Source of the DNA: Aureimonas sp. SA4125
Lineage (GTDB): Bacteria; Pseudomonadota; Alphaproteobacteria; Rhizobiales; Rhizobiaceae
Direction: 5' to 3'
DNA length: 64,000 bases
Assembly (NCBI RefSeq): GCF_019973775.1
Contig: NZ_AP025032.1
Location: 3,720,001-3,784,000 of the forward strand
Part shown: one piece after another, positions 10,968 to 19,626 of the stretch
How positions within the stretch are numbered: position 1 is the first letter of the stretch
How the letters are laid out: each line of letters starts with the position of its first letter
Position numbers and translations under genes: made by a program
The notes under the pieces: generated by a model
Told to the model about the DNA's origin: nothing
Database searches by the model: none
What the model saw: only the letters and a program-made list of their open reading frames with translations

Positions 10968-12333
10968 GTAATTACCCACCCCCTTGTCACGGGCCGAATT
11001 CCCTGAATCCATGGACGGATGGATCGCGGTGATTTGCAGCGTCTGACGAAGGAAGAGTTGATCGATCTGGTGCTGAAGATTCAGCGTCCGGAGAAGACGT
11101 CACGCACATCCTCGAAGCCTCCGTCTAGTGACCGCAAGGAGCGCCGTGAGCAGGCAAGACCTGGCGGCGCCAAGCCCGGTCACGAAGGCCACAGCCGAGC
11201 GATGGGTGAGGATTTCGATCGGCTCGTCGATCACCGTCCCGAGCAATGCTCCTGCTGCCAGGCAGCCCTGGCCGATAGCCTTCCCGCGGAGATCGGCGGC
11301 ACGTACGAGACGGTCGATCTGCCGGAGATCAAGCCGTTCGTGACGCGTCATCGCCGGCTTTCGGTTTGTTGTCCTTCCTGCGGCACGCTTGTCTCAGCGG
11401 GATTGCCCGATGCGGCAAGGGGGACGCCGTTCGGGCCGCGGCTGCATGCGGTGGCGACCTATCTTAAGACCTTCCAGGCCCTGTCCTATGAACGGCTTCA
11501 GAAAGCTCTGGCCGATCTCTTCGGCTTGCAGATCAGCCAGGGCGGGCTGATGAACATGCTGCGCCGGGCGCAGGGCACCTTCGTCGCCGACCGCGATCTC
11601 GCCATTGCCGCCCTGCGCCGCTCCAAGGTGGTGGCCTCGGACGAGACCGGCGTTCGCATCGAAGGCAGCAACGCCTTCCAATGGGTGTTTCGCTGCGATG
11701 ACGCAGTCGTCCATCGTGCCGCTCCGACCCGTGGTGCCATCGTGGTCAGGACCCTGATGGACGGGCACCGGCCAAAGGTCTGGTGTTCCGATCGCTACTC
11801 TGCCCAGCAGGGACATGCCGACGCCCATCAGACCTGTCTGGCTCATCTGGCCCGCGACGTCGCCTACGCCGAACAGGCGGGCGAGGATCTGCTGCCGTCG
11901 CGGCTGCGGATCTGGCTGTCCAAGGCTTTCGCTTTGGCCAGCGGCATCACGACCTTCGCCGCATCGACCATCGTCGCCAAGCGCCGTGCACTGGAGCGAA
12001 GTCTTTCCGAGATCCTCGCCGCACCGACCTCCTGCCCTTTCGCTCGAGTGGTCCAGCACAAGTTCAGGCGAGCGCGCGACCAGCTCCTGACCTTCACTCT
12101 CTGGACCGGGATGGTCGAGGCCACCAACAACGGCTGCGAGCGCGCCCTGCGACCGGCCGTGATCCAGCGCAAGGTCACCAACGGCTATCGATCCATGTGG
12201 GCCGCCGAAGGCGAAGCTGACATCCGAACCGTCGTCGATACCGCCCGGCTGCGCCAAGGGGGCAACGTCTTCAACACAATTCTCGAGACGGTAGGCGCCT
12301 GACATTCTACGGAATGCGGGGGTGGGTAATTAC
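10968..12333 (+). mobile_element. IS66-family element (ISBst12-like)
   Basis: 1366-bp insertion sequence. Its ends are perfect 16-bp inverted repeats (GTAATTACCCACCCCC at 10968-10983 and its complement at 12318-12333), flanked by the 8-bp direct repeat CCCAAAAG at 10960-10967 and 12334-12341. An 8-bp duplication and GTAA-type ends are typical of IS66. It carries one transposase gene and lacks tnpA/tnpB, as in the ISBst12 subgroup. Intact ends and duplications indicate a recent insertion. Confidence 0.93.
11019..12302 (+). CDS. IS66-family transposase (TnpC type)
   Basis: DDE transposase of 427 aa. The N-terminus is a short coiled helix (LTKEELIDLVLKIQ) with the SSKPPSSDRK linker typical of IS66 TnpC. 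A Zn-ribbon follows (CSCC ... CCPSC, residues about 73-128). The catalytic core has SDETGVRIEG (first Asp), the WCSDRYSAQQGH region (second Asp) and the final Glu in EATNNGCERALRP. Full length and intact. The likely start is ATG 11019, 51 bp inside the left end; an in-frame alternative was not seen. It is GC-rich, unlike the gene it interrupts. Confidence 0.92.
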   Translation: MDRGDLQRLTKEELIDLVLKIQRPEKTSRTSSKPPSSDRKERREQARPGGAKPGHEGHSRAMGEDFDRLVDHRPEQCSCCQAALADSLPAEIGGTYETVDLPEIKPFVTRHRRLSVCCPSCGTLVSAGLPDAARGTPFGPRLHAVATYLKTFQALSYERLQKALADLFGLQISQGGLMNMLRRAQGTFVADRDLAIAALRRSKVVASDETGVRIEGSNAFQWVFRCDDAVVHRAAPTRGAIVVRTLMDGHRPKVWCSDRYSAQQGHADAHQTCLAHLARDVAYAEQAGEDLLPSRLRIWLSKAFALASGITTFAASTIVAKRRALERSLSEILAAPTSCPFARVVQHKFRRARDQLLTFTLWTGMVEATNNGCERALRPAVIQRKVTNGYRSMWAAEGEADIRTVVDTARLRQGGNVFNTILETVGA

Positions 12334-12580
12334 CCCAAAAGGGACTATGTTCCCAACAGAAATTCGTTCAAAGGAAAAGATGGCGATACCATTCGCAATT
12401 CGTGCCGATATGTTCAGTCAAGCTGTAGGATTCATTGAGGAAGACCATTTCCAAGGGACTTTCCACCACAGAATGGACTTCTTTCTAGATTTTGGTGCGA
12501 ACAGAAGGATGTTTATGGGACACCTGCCCGAACGAACGTGGGCAGAGGTGAGCGGGCGATTCAGTCTGATTGTTCGCTGA
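12334..12580 (+). pseudogene. HsdR_N-type nuclease gene, 3' part
   Basis: Downstream remnant of the nuclease gene split by the IS66 element. It begins with the duplicated CCCAAAAG, and after removing one copy the frame runs Val-Pro-Lys-Gly-Thr-Met-Phe and on through 79 codons (including FHHRMDFFLDFGANRRMF) to TGA at 12578-12580. It shares the AT-rich codon use of the 5' part until the last 50 bases. It has no start or ribosome site of its own and is very unlikely to be translated. Confidence 0.8.
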
Positions 12581-12695
12581 AGCGTCTTGACAGCTGGGTG
12601 GTCGAAAGTGGCTTGGTCGACTGGCTGTGATGGCTTCCAGCACTCGCCAATCAATGTTTCCAAGTCTCCCGGGACCGATAAGTCTCGGTACTAAT

Positions 12696-13857
12696 GAGAC
12701 CTGTGCGCGGGGGCTTGCCGGCAGCCTGTATCGTTGATTCACTGAGGTTCTTCGGACGGAGGATTGGGTCATGGCGCGGCGTCCCATTGGTCAGGAAGCT
12801 CTTCGACTTCGAGACGCGGGGGCAAAGCGGAGCCTTGGTGCCCTGGACGACATCGCCGGGTTGATCAACTGGTCCAAGATCGACCAGGATCTGTCACCGA
12901 TTTACCGTTCCGCGACGGGTGAGAAGGCCTGGCCGCCACTGGTGATGCTGAAGGCACTCCTGTTATCGGTCTGGTACGACCTGTCGGATGTGAAGCTGGC
13001 CGAGGCCCTCGACGACCGGGCCTCGTTCCGCCGGTTCTGCGGCTTTGCCGCGAGCGAGCCGACCCCGGAGCGCACCGCCTTTGTCCGGTTCCGCAGGGAG
13101 CTCGTGAGGCATAGCCTCGACACAATCCTCTTCGAAGCGGTGACGCGCCAGCTCGACGAGAAGAACGTCATGGTGAAGACCGGCACGCTGGTGGATGCGA
13201 CCATCATCGCCTCCGCCAGCATCACCAAGGACGGGGAAGCCCGCTGGGTCGGCCATCGCCGCAAGGCGGCCGTGCACGGCTACAAGGCGCATGTGGCGAC
13301 CGACGCCGATGGTGGAATTGTCCGGTGTATCGAGATGACGCCGGCCAACGTCAACGACGGGCGCATGCTCGGTGCCGTACTGCCGCCCGAGCCCGGCAAC
13401 GTCCACGCCGATCTGGCCTATGCAAGCGTGCGCAACGAGACCTTGATCAGGGATGCTGGCGGCTCCTCTCGTTTACCCGGTCGATCGGTTTGGGGCGGAC
13501 CCGAGGCTCTCGCAAAACTCGAAGGCTGGAACCGCGAGGTCGGGCATGTCCGCCGCCGGATCGAGAAGGTCTTCGGTACCTGGAAGCGCAGCTACGGTCT
13601 GCGGCGCATGCGCTGGATCGGCCTCGCCAAGGCCGGACTTCAGGTACGGCTGACGGCAATCGCCTTCAATCTCACGCGAACGCGAAACATCCTGCGCGAG
13701 CGAGTGGCATGAGGACGGGACACGTGCGTCCGCCATCGGCCAATAGAGGCCAAAAGTGCCTCGAAACTGCTCGTCGCAAACGGAAATTCCAGCCGCGGCG
13801 GAATGGCGAACTCCCCGACGCTGAAACCTGAAATCCAAGTCCCCGCGCACAGGTCTC
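12696..13857 (+). mobile_element. IS5-family element, copy 1
   Basis: 1162-bp element whose ends are inverted repeats beginning GAGACCTGTGCGCGGGG. It is flanked on both sides by ACTAAT (12690-12695 and 13858-13863). If one terminal T/A belongs to the element, the duplication is the 4-bp CTAA, which fits the YTAR preference of IS5 relatives. It is identical to copy 2 at 15026-16187 as far as I could compare, in opposite orientation. Confidence 0.88.
12771..13712 (+). CDS. IS5-family transposase, copy 1
   Basis: DDE transposase of 313 aa with the IS5 N-terminal domain (PLVMLKALLLSVWYDLSD, RASFRRFCGF). The catalytic residues are Asp in TLVDATIIAS, Asp in VHADLAYAS and Glu in RRRIEKVFGTWKRSYG, the usual Y-(2)-R-(3)-E region. 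One uninterrupted frame; ATG 12771 follows CGGAGGATTGGGTC. The predicted protein is identical in every residue to that of the inverted copy at 15171-16112, so at least one of the two moved recently. Confidence 0.92.
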   Translation: MARRPIGQEALRLRDAGAKRSLGALDDIAGLINWSKIDQDLSPIYRSATGEKAWPPLVMLKALLLSVWYDLSDVKLAEALDDRASFRRFCGFAASEPTPERTAFVRFRRELVRHSLDTILFEAVTRQLDEKNVMVKTGTLVDATIIASASITKDGEARWVGHRRKAAVHGYKAHVATDADGGIVRCIEMTPANVNDGRMLGAVLPPEPGNVHADLAYASVRNETLIRDAGGSSRLPGRSVWGGPEALAKLEGWNREVGHVRRRIEKVFGTWKRSYGLRRMRWIGLAKAGLQVRLTAIAFNLTRTRNILRERVA

Positions 13858-13864
13858 ACTAATA

Positions 13865-15019
13865 CCAACGTGCGCCGTTTCTGACTCGTATGGGATTCCC
13901 AGATCGAGGAAAGTCTGAATCATTGAGGCAAACGGAGGTTTGCCATGGTGAGACCCATTCCGCTGCGCGTTGATTTTGACGGTCTTGGCCTGCGTCGTCT
14001 GGCGCGGGAGACCAAGGACGCCAACCAGGCGCGCCGTCTTCTGGCGCTTGCGACGATCTACGATGGAGGCTCTCGTTCCCAGGCGGCCGAAGTGGGCAGC
14101 GTCACTGTGCAGATCGTGCGTGACTGGGTCGTACGGTTCAACGAACGAGGTCCTGTGGGTCTCGTCAACGTCAAGGCGCCGGGCAGTTCCTCCAAGCTGA
14201 ATGACAAGCAGCGCCATGCCTTGGCGAAGATTGTGGAGAGCGGCCCGATCCCGGCGATCCACGGCGTCGTGCGCTGGCGGCGCAAGGATCTGGCGCAGTG
14301 GATCTATGAGGAATTCGCCATCTCGTTGGACGAGACCACGGTCGGGCGCGAACTGAAGGCGCTTGGCTTTGCCAAGCTCTCGGCGCGTCCGCGCCACTAT
14401 GCGCAGAACGAGTTCGAGGTGGATGCTTTCAAAAAAACTTCCCCGCCGAACTGGCAGCCATCCAGGCCAAGCTCCCGAAGGGTACCGAGATCGAGCTCTG
14501 GTGGGCTGATGAAACCCGCATAGGGCAAAAGAACAAGATCACCCGCCGTTGGGCCCGGCGCGGCACGAGACCGTCCGCGCCGCAGGACCAACGCACCATG
14601 TGGGCCTATATCTTCGGCGCCGTCTGCCCGCAGAAGGGCAAGGGTGCCGGCCTCGTCCTGCCCTACTGCGACACCGGCGCGATGAACCAGCACCTGGCGG
14701 AGATCTCACGCGCCGTCGATCCTGGCTCCCATGCCGTGCTGATCCTCGATCGCGCCGGCTGGCACATGACGCCCAAGCTCGTCGTGCCCGAAAACATCAC
14801 GCTGCTCTTCCTACCGCCTCGCGCCCCTGAGTTGAACCCGGTCGAGAACGTCTGGCAGTTCATGCGCGACAACTGGCTCTCAAACCGCATCTTCATCGAC
14901 TACGACGACATCGTCACACACTGCTGCGAGGCCTGGAACAAGCTCGTCGACCAACCCTGGAAAATCATCTCCATCGGCATGCGTGACTGGGCACACAGGT
15001 TCTGATCAGCGCTCGTTGG
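13865..15019 (+). mobile_element. IS630-family element between the IS5 copies
   Basis: 1155-bp element bounded by TA on each side (13863-13864 and 15020-15021), as expected for IS630/mariner-type insertion into TA. The ends are inverted repeats beginning CCAACGTGCGCCG on the left and CCAACGAGCGCTG on the right (mismatches within). It fills the whole interval between two identical inverted IS5 copies. Confidence 0.85.
13945..15005 (+). CDS. IS630-family transposase with -1 frameshift
   Basis: Transposase in two overlapping frames. Codons from ATG 13945 give the helix-turn-helix half (residues 1-163, with SRSQAAEVGSVTVQIVRDWV) and would stop at 14521-14523. A -1 shift at the run of seven A (14431-14437) continues as KNFPAELAAIQ and supplies the DDE half: WWADETRIGQ, LILDRAGWHM and LPPRAPELNPVENVW, ending at TGA 15003-15005. 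The fused product is about 353 aa, normal for IS630. Slippage at A-runs is common in this family, so this is probably programmed rather than a mutation. The downstream half has an internal ATG at 14598 but no separate ribosome site. Confidence 0.85.
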
Positions 15020-15025
15020 TATAAA

Positions 15026-16187
15026 GAGACCTGTGCGCGGGGACTTGGATTTCAGGTTTCAGCGTCGGGGAGTTCGCCATTCCGCCGCGGCTGGAATTTC
15101 CGTTTGCGACGAGCAGTTTCGAGGCACTTTTGGCCTCTATTGGCCGATGGCGGACGCACGTGTCCCGTCCTCATGCCACTCGCTCGCGCAGGATGTTTCG
15201 CGTTCGCGTGAGATTGAAGGCGATTGCCGTCAGCCGTACCTGAAGTCCGGCCTTGGCGAGGCCGATCCAGCGCATGCGCCGCAGACCGTAGCTGCGCTTC
15301 CAGGTACCGAAGACCTTCTCGATCCGGCGGCGGACATGCCCGACCTCGCGGTTCCAGCCTTCGAGTTTTGCGAGAGCCTCGGGTCCGCCCCAAACCGATC
15401 GACCGGGTAAACGAGAGGAGCCGCCAGCATCCCTGATCAAGGTCTCGTTGCGCACGCTTGCATAGGCCAGATCGGCGTGGACGTTGCCGGGCTCGGGCGG
15501 CAGTACGGCACCGAGCATGCGCCCGTCGTTGACGTTGGCCGGCGTCATCTCGATACACCGGACAATTCCACCATCGGCGTCGGTCGCCACATGCGCCTTG
15601 TAGCCGTGCACGGCCGCCTTGCGGCGATGGCCGACCCAGCGGGCTTCCCCGTCCTTGGTGATGCTGGCGGAGGCGATGATGGTCGCATCCACCAGCGTGC
15701 CGGTCTTCACCATGACGTTCTTCTCGTCGAGCTGGCGCGTCACCGCTTCGAAGAGGATTGTGTCGAGGCTATGCCTCACGAGCTCCCTGCGGAACCGGAC
15801 AAAGGCGGTGCGCTCCGGGGTCGGCTCGCTCGCGGCAAAGCCGCAGAACCGGCGGAACGAGGCCCGGTCGTCGAGGGCCTCGGCCAGCTTCACATCCGAC
15901 AGGTCGTACCAGACCGATAACAGGAGTGCCTTCAGCATCACCAGTGGCGGCCAGGCCTTCTCACCCGTCGCGGAACGGTAAATCGGTGACAGATCCTGGT
16001 CGATCTTGGACCAGTTGATCAACCCGGCGATGTCGTCCAGGGCACCAAGGCTCCGCTTTGCCCCCGCGTCTCGAAGTCGAAGAGCTTCCTGACCAATGGG
16101 ACGCCGCGCCATGACCCAATCCTCCGTCCGAAGAACCTCAGTGAATCAACGATACAGGCTGCCGGCAAGCCCCCGCGCACAGGTCTC
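15026..16187 (-). mobile_element. IS5-family element, copy 2 (inverted)
   Basis: Second 1162-bp IS5 copy, in reverse orientation to copy 1. It is flanked by ATAAA on both sides (15021-15025 and 16188-16192). Removing both IS5 copies and the IS630 element leaves a continuous ancestral junction GGTACTAATATAAAAGCAG, so all three insertions hit within about a dozen bases. Confidence 0.88.
15171..16112 (-). CDS. IS5-family transposase, copy 2
   Basis: 313-aa DDE transposase, residue for residue the same as that at 12771-13712 but on the other strand. The same catalytic blocks are present (TLVDATIIAS, VHADLAYAS, RRRIEKVFG). Start ATG 16112 is preceded by the same CGGAGGATTGGGTC context. Both copies look functional. 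The 1162-bp identical inverted repeats with a 1.17-kb spacer could recombine to flip the IS630 element, or mobilise the whole 3.5-kb block as a composite unit; neither is shown by the sequence alone. Confidence 0.92.
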   Translation of the reverse strand: MARRPIGQEALRLRDAGAKRSLGALDDIAGLINWSKIDQDLSPIYRSATGEKAWPPLVMLKALLLSVWYDLSDVKLAEALDDRASFRRFCGFAASEPTPERTAFVRFRRELVRHSLDTILFEAVTRQLDEKNVMVKTGTLVDATIIASASITKDGEARWVGHRRKAAVHGYKAHVATDADGGIVRCIEMTPANVNDGRMLGAVLPPEPGNVHADLAYASVRNETLIRDAGGSSRLPGRSVWGGPEALAKLEGWNREVGHVRRRIEKVFGTWKRSYGLRRMRWIGLAKAGLQVRLTAIAFNLTRTRNILRERVA

Positions 16188-16358
16188 ATAAAAGCAGCAG
16201 CGGATGGTTACCAGGGCCGGGGTGTAGCCCTGCGCGGCCGTCATGAGCCGTTTCGAGGCGCGCTATTGCAGAGTCGGGGCTTGCGAGATGACCAAGGTCG
16301 GTGCATGCAGCCGCGTCCGACCCGTTCTGCTCGATCCATCGAGTGAAGGAGTTCACCG

Positions 16359-17429
16359 ATGCTCGAAATCTACCGCTCGGACCCGTCCGGCCATATGCGC
16401 GCCGAGAGGATCGATGGCGACGCCGTCCCGCCGGACGCGATCTGGCTCGACCTCATCAATCCGAGCAAGGCCGAGGAGCGGCTGGTCGAGCGTCTCTGCG
16501 CCATCGAGGTGCCGACGCGCGAGGAGATGCGCGAGATCGAGGTTTCGAGCCGGCTCTATTCCGAGGACGATGCCGACTTCATGACGGCCTCCGTGGTCTT
16601 CGGCCTCGACACCGGATCGCCCGCCTTCGCGCCCGTGACGTTCATCCTGGCGGGCAAGCGCCTCGTCACCCTACGCTACACCGAGCCGAAATCCTTCGTC
16701 ATCTATTCGGCCAAGCTCTGCAAGGATGCCAGCGAGGGGACGTTTCGCGCCAGTCTGGCTGAGGCCACGGAGATGGAGGGCGAAGCGACGTCCGCCACGG
16801 CCGCGCCCAACGGCAAGGCACCGAAAGTGCCGACCGCCGACGCCATCCTGATCGGCCTCCTGGAAACGGTGATCGACCGGGTCGCCGACATGATGGAAGC
16901 CATTGCCGCCGATCTCGACCGCATCGCCTCCGACATCTTCTCGGCCTCCGGCAACAAGCGCCCGACCGCCAATGCCGACTTCAAGTCCCTGCTGCGGCGC
17001 ATCGGTGCCGCCGGCGACCTGATCTCGCGCACCCGGGAGAGTCTCGCCACCCTCGACCGGATGATGCCCTATCTGCAGTTCGTGCTCGACCGCCGCAAAT
17101 CCCCGAAGGACGCCAAGTCCCGGGTCAAGGCGATGTCGCGCGACATCACCTCGCTGAACGACTTCGTCGCCTTCCTGTCGAACAAGACGACCTTCCTGCT
17201 CGACACCACGGTCGGCATGATCTCGATCGAACAGAACGCCATCATCAAGATCTTCTCGGTCGCGGCCGTCGGCTTCATGCCGCCGACGCTGGTCGCCTCG
17301 ATCTACGGCATGAACTTCAAGTTCATGCCGGAACTCGACTGGCAGCTCGGCTACCCCATGGCCATCGGCCTGATGGCGATCTCGGCCGTGCTGCCGCTGA
17401 TCTTCTTCCGCTACAAGCGCTGGCTGTAG
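16359..17429 (+). CDS. CorA-family Mg2+/metal transporter
   Basis: Inner-membrane cation transporter of 356 aa of the CorA/ZntB superfamily, which forms pentameric channels for Mg2+, Co2+ or Zn2+. A soluble N-terminal domain of about 295 residues ends in long helices. TM1 (about 300-318) finishes with the signature YGMNF, and TM2 (about 333-351) leads to the basic KRWL tail. ATG 16359 follows AAGGAG. It is the first ordinary chromosomal gene after the IS cluster, and its 3' end lies 9 bp from the convergent pqqE stop. Mg2+ versus Zn2+ cannot be told from the motif. Confidence 0.9.
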   Translation: MLEIYRSDPSGHMRAERIDGDAVPPDAIWLDLINPSKAEERLVERLCAIEVPTREEMREIEVSSRLYSEDDADFMTASVVFGLDTGSPAFAPVTFILAGKRLVTLRYTEPKSFVIYSAKLCKDASEGTFRASLAEATEMEGEATSATAAPNGKAPKVPTADAILIGLLETVIDRVADMMEAIAADLDRIASDIFSASGNKRPTANADFKSLLRRIGAAGDLISRTRESLATLDRMMPYLQFVLDRRKSPKDAKSRVKAMSRDITSLNDFVAFLSNKTTFLLDTTVGMISIEQNAIIKIFSVAAVGFMPPTLVASIYGMNFKFMPELDWQLGYPMAIGLMAISAVLPLIFFRYKRWL

Positions 17430-17438
17430 CGACGGCGC

Positions 17439-18578
17439 TCAGCCGCGGCTGAAGCCGCGATAGGTCGCCGGCCCCGGCGAGGCCATGGCCGATTCGGTGA
17501 CGGCGATGTCGCCGAGTTCGGCGTGGAAGGGCGACTTGATGCAGGCCGGGTCGGTGTTGCGGGCGTCGCCCGTCAGCGCCAGCGCCTGGCAGCGGCAGCC
17601 GCCGAAGTCGACATGCTTGCGCTCGCAGGAGCGGCAGGGCTCGGGCATCCAGTCGGTGCCGCGATAGGCCTCGAAGGCGGGCGATGCCGCCCAGATATCG
17701 GCGATGGAATGATCGCGGACCGACCAGAAGTCGAGATGCTTGATCGTCTGCGCAGCGTGGCAGGGCAGTGCCAGCCCCGCCGGGGTGACCGAGAGCGTCC
17801 GCTGCCCCCAGCCGCCATTGCAGGTCTTGGGATAGCGCGCGTAGTAGTCGGGAAAGACCGCGTCGATGACGAGAACGCCTTTCAGCCGGAGGCGCGCCTC
17901 CTCGACCTCGGTGATGGTGCGGTCGACATCCTCGCGCGCCGGCATCAGTTGCGCCCGATTCTTCAGCGCCCAGCCGTAATACTGGGTGTGCGCGATCTCC
18001 AGCCGCTTTGCCCCGAAGGCGACGGCCTTGTCGATCATCTGGGGCACCTGATGGATGTTCGTGCGGTGGATGACGGCGTTCAGCGTGAGCGGGAAGCCGC
18101 GTCTGACGACTTCGGCGGCAAAGGCCTCCTTGCGCTCGAAGCCGCCCTTGTAGCCGCCGACCAGCTCGGTCACGGCGGCATCCGCCCCCTGCAGCGACAG
18201 CTGAATGTGGTCGAGTCCGGCGGCATGCAGGTCGTCGAGCATGGCCGGGCTGACGCCGATGCCGGAGGTGATGAGGTTGGTGTAGAGCCCGACCTCGGCG
18301 GCATGGCGCGTCAGCTCGACGATGTCGCGCCGCGCCGTCGGCTCGCCGCCGGACAGGTGGATGTGGATGACGCCGAGCTCGGCCGCCTCGGTGAAGACGC
18401 GCTTCCACGTCTCGGTGTCGAGTTCGCTCGAGCGGGCGTCGAGTTCCAGCGGATTGGAGCAATATGTACAGCGCAGCGGGCAACGATGCGTCAGTTCGGC
18501 AAGGAGCCCGATCGGCGGCGGGGGTGCGAGGCGAGCGGGAGCATCCGTCTGCGGCGTGGGAAAGACGATCTCGTTCAT
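17439..18578 (-). CDS. pqqE: PQQ biosynthesis radical SAM protein PqqE
   Basis: Radical SAM enzyme of 379 aa that, with PqqD, makes the Glu-Tyr carbon-carbon bond in PqqA, the first committed step of pyrroloquinoline quinone synthesis. The SAM cluster motif CPLRCTYC gives Cys33, Cys37 and Cys40. The C-terminal SPASM region has the auxiliary-cluster cysteines in the CNGGW, LPCHAA, CRSCE and GGCRCQAL segments. ATG 18578 overlaps the pqqD stop by 4 bp (ATGA). The frame remains open further upstream, but only as a shadow of pqqD and pqqC. Last gene of the operon. Confidence 0.96.
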   Translation of the reverse strand: MNEIVFPTPQTDAPARLAPPPPIGLLAELTHRCPLRCTYCSNPLELDARSSELDTETWKRVFTEAAELGVIHIHLSGGEPTARRDIVELTRHAAEVGLYTNLITSGIGVSPAMLDDLHAAGLDHIQLSLQGADAAVTELVGGYKGGFERKEAFAAEVVRRGFPLTLNAVIHRTNIHQVPQMIDKAVAFGAKRLEIAHTQYYGWALKNRAQLMPAREDVDRTITEVEEARLRLKGVLVIDAVFPDYYARYPKTCNGGWGQRTLSVTPAGLALPCHAAQTIKHLDFWSVRDHSIADIWAASPAFEAYRGTDWMPEPCRSCERKHVDFGGCRCQALALTGDARNTDPACIKSPFHAELGDIAVTESAMASPGPATYRGFSRG

Positions 18579-18853
18579 AGCTCCACCATCTGCTTGCCCT
18601 GGAGGTCGAGGAGAAAGCTCTCGACATCGGGACGGATGACCGAGAGATCGGCGGTGAAGACGAGGGCCAGGGCTGCCAGGAGATCGGCAAACCGTGTCCG
18701 GCCATCGATGCGTTTCAAGATTTCGACCGACACCTCGTCGGCATTGAAGATCCGCTCGGGCGCGACCAGGATGAAGGTGCCGCGCGCCTTGTCCTCGCGA
18801 AACCGCACGCCGTGCGGAAACCGCGGCACGACCTCGTCGGCGATGCCGGTCAC
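18575..18853 (-). CDS. pqqD: PQQ peptide chaperone PqqD
   Basis: Small winged-helix peptide chaperone of 92 aa that binds PqqA and presents it to PqqE. Recognisable blocks are [16 protein letters not shown] near the N-terminus, [23 protein letters not shown] in the middle, and [16 protein letters not shown] at the end, all typical of PqqD. The start is GTG 18853, which overlaps the pqqC stop (GTGA); no ATG is suitably placed. It is a separate gene here, not fused to pqqC as in some methylotrophs. Confidence 0.94.
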   Translation of the reverse strand: MTGIADEVVPRFPHGVRFREDKARGTFILVAPERIFNADEVSVEILKRIDGRTRFADLLAALALVFTADLSVIRPDVESFLLDLQGKQMVEL

Positions 18854-19626
18854 GTTCTTCCGCTCCCGACCGGTGCGACCGTACCGTGCTTGGCTTCGCC
18901 CATGCCGGGCTGCCAGACGTCCGGCGGCGGCATGACCGGGTCGACATAGGCGTGATGCAGTGCATCGAGCTGGGCCCAGAGAACCGTGCACTTGAAGCGC
19001 AGCGCATTCAGCACGGCGCGCTGCTCTTCCGGTCGCCGCGCGTGCTTCAGGCAGTAGTCGAGCGCAAAGTCGGAATCGCGCTTGGCCTGTACCGGCCGCT
19101 TGTCGAAATAGGCGAGCGTCTCGGGCGAGATGAAGTCGTAGTGCTCGAGCATCCCGCGCACCCGCGCCCCGATCGCCTGCGGCGAGAACAGTTCCGTCAG
19201 CGAGGAGGCGACGGCCTCCAGCAGCGTGCGCTCGCGCACGAAAGTGACATAGGCGTCGACGGCAAACCGCGTGCCGGGCAGGATGCCCTCGCCGGACAGC
19301 ACATAGTCCCGGTCGAGACCGACGCCGTCGGTCAGCGCGATCCACTTTTCGATGCCGCCCCGGTTCTCCTCGTCGCCGTCATGGTCGATGATCCGCGAGC
19401 GCCAGTCGCGCCTGAGTTCCGTCGTGCCGAGCCGGGCGAGGATGTAGCTGTCCTTCACCGGGATCTGCGACTGGTAGTAGTAGCGGTTGAGCGCCCAGGC
19501 CTGCACCTGCGCCTTGGTCAACTCGCCGGCGTTCAGTCTCTGCTGGAACGGGTGGAGATGGTGGTAGCGCGTCGCGCCGATTTCCTGCAGCGCGGAGACG
19601 AAGTCGTCGGGGCTCATCATCGTCAC
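18850..19626 (-). CDS. pqqC: Pyrroloquinoline-quinone synthase PqqC
   Basis: Cofactor-free oxidase of up to 258 aa that performs the final ring closure and oxidation giving PQQ. Diagnostic segments include [31 protein letters not shown] and [12 protein letters not shown], which contribute the His/Arg/Tyr active-site residues of the seven-helix bundle. GTG 19626 gives a 4-bp overlap with pqqB, while ATG 19620 and 19617 are equally possible and would remove two or three residues. The C-terminus overlaps the pqqD start. Cytoplasmic. Confidence 0.95.
   Translation of the reverse strand: MTMMSPDDFVSALQEIGATRYHHLHPFQQRLNAGELTKAQVQAWALNRYYYQSQIPVKDSYILARLGTTELRRDWRSRIIDHDGDEENRGGIEKWIALTDGVGLDRDYVLSGEGILPGTRFAVDAYVTFVRERTLLEAVASSLTELFSPQAIGARVRGMLEHYDFISPETLAYFDKRPVQAKRDSDFALDYCLKHARRPEEQRAVLNALRFKCTVLWAQLDALHHAYVDPVMPPPDVWQPGMGEAKHGTVAPVGSGRT

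Noticed and set aside
12581..12690. Short frame linking the nuclease remnant to the IS5 copy
   Set aside because: Stop codons in all frames soon after the nuclease end; no ribosome site.
16193..16358. Gene fragment beyond the second IS5 copy, leftward MTAAQGYTPALVTIRCC
   Set aside because: It stops after 36 codons in the reconstructed ancestral sequence and has no recognisable family.
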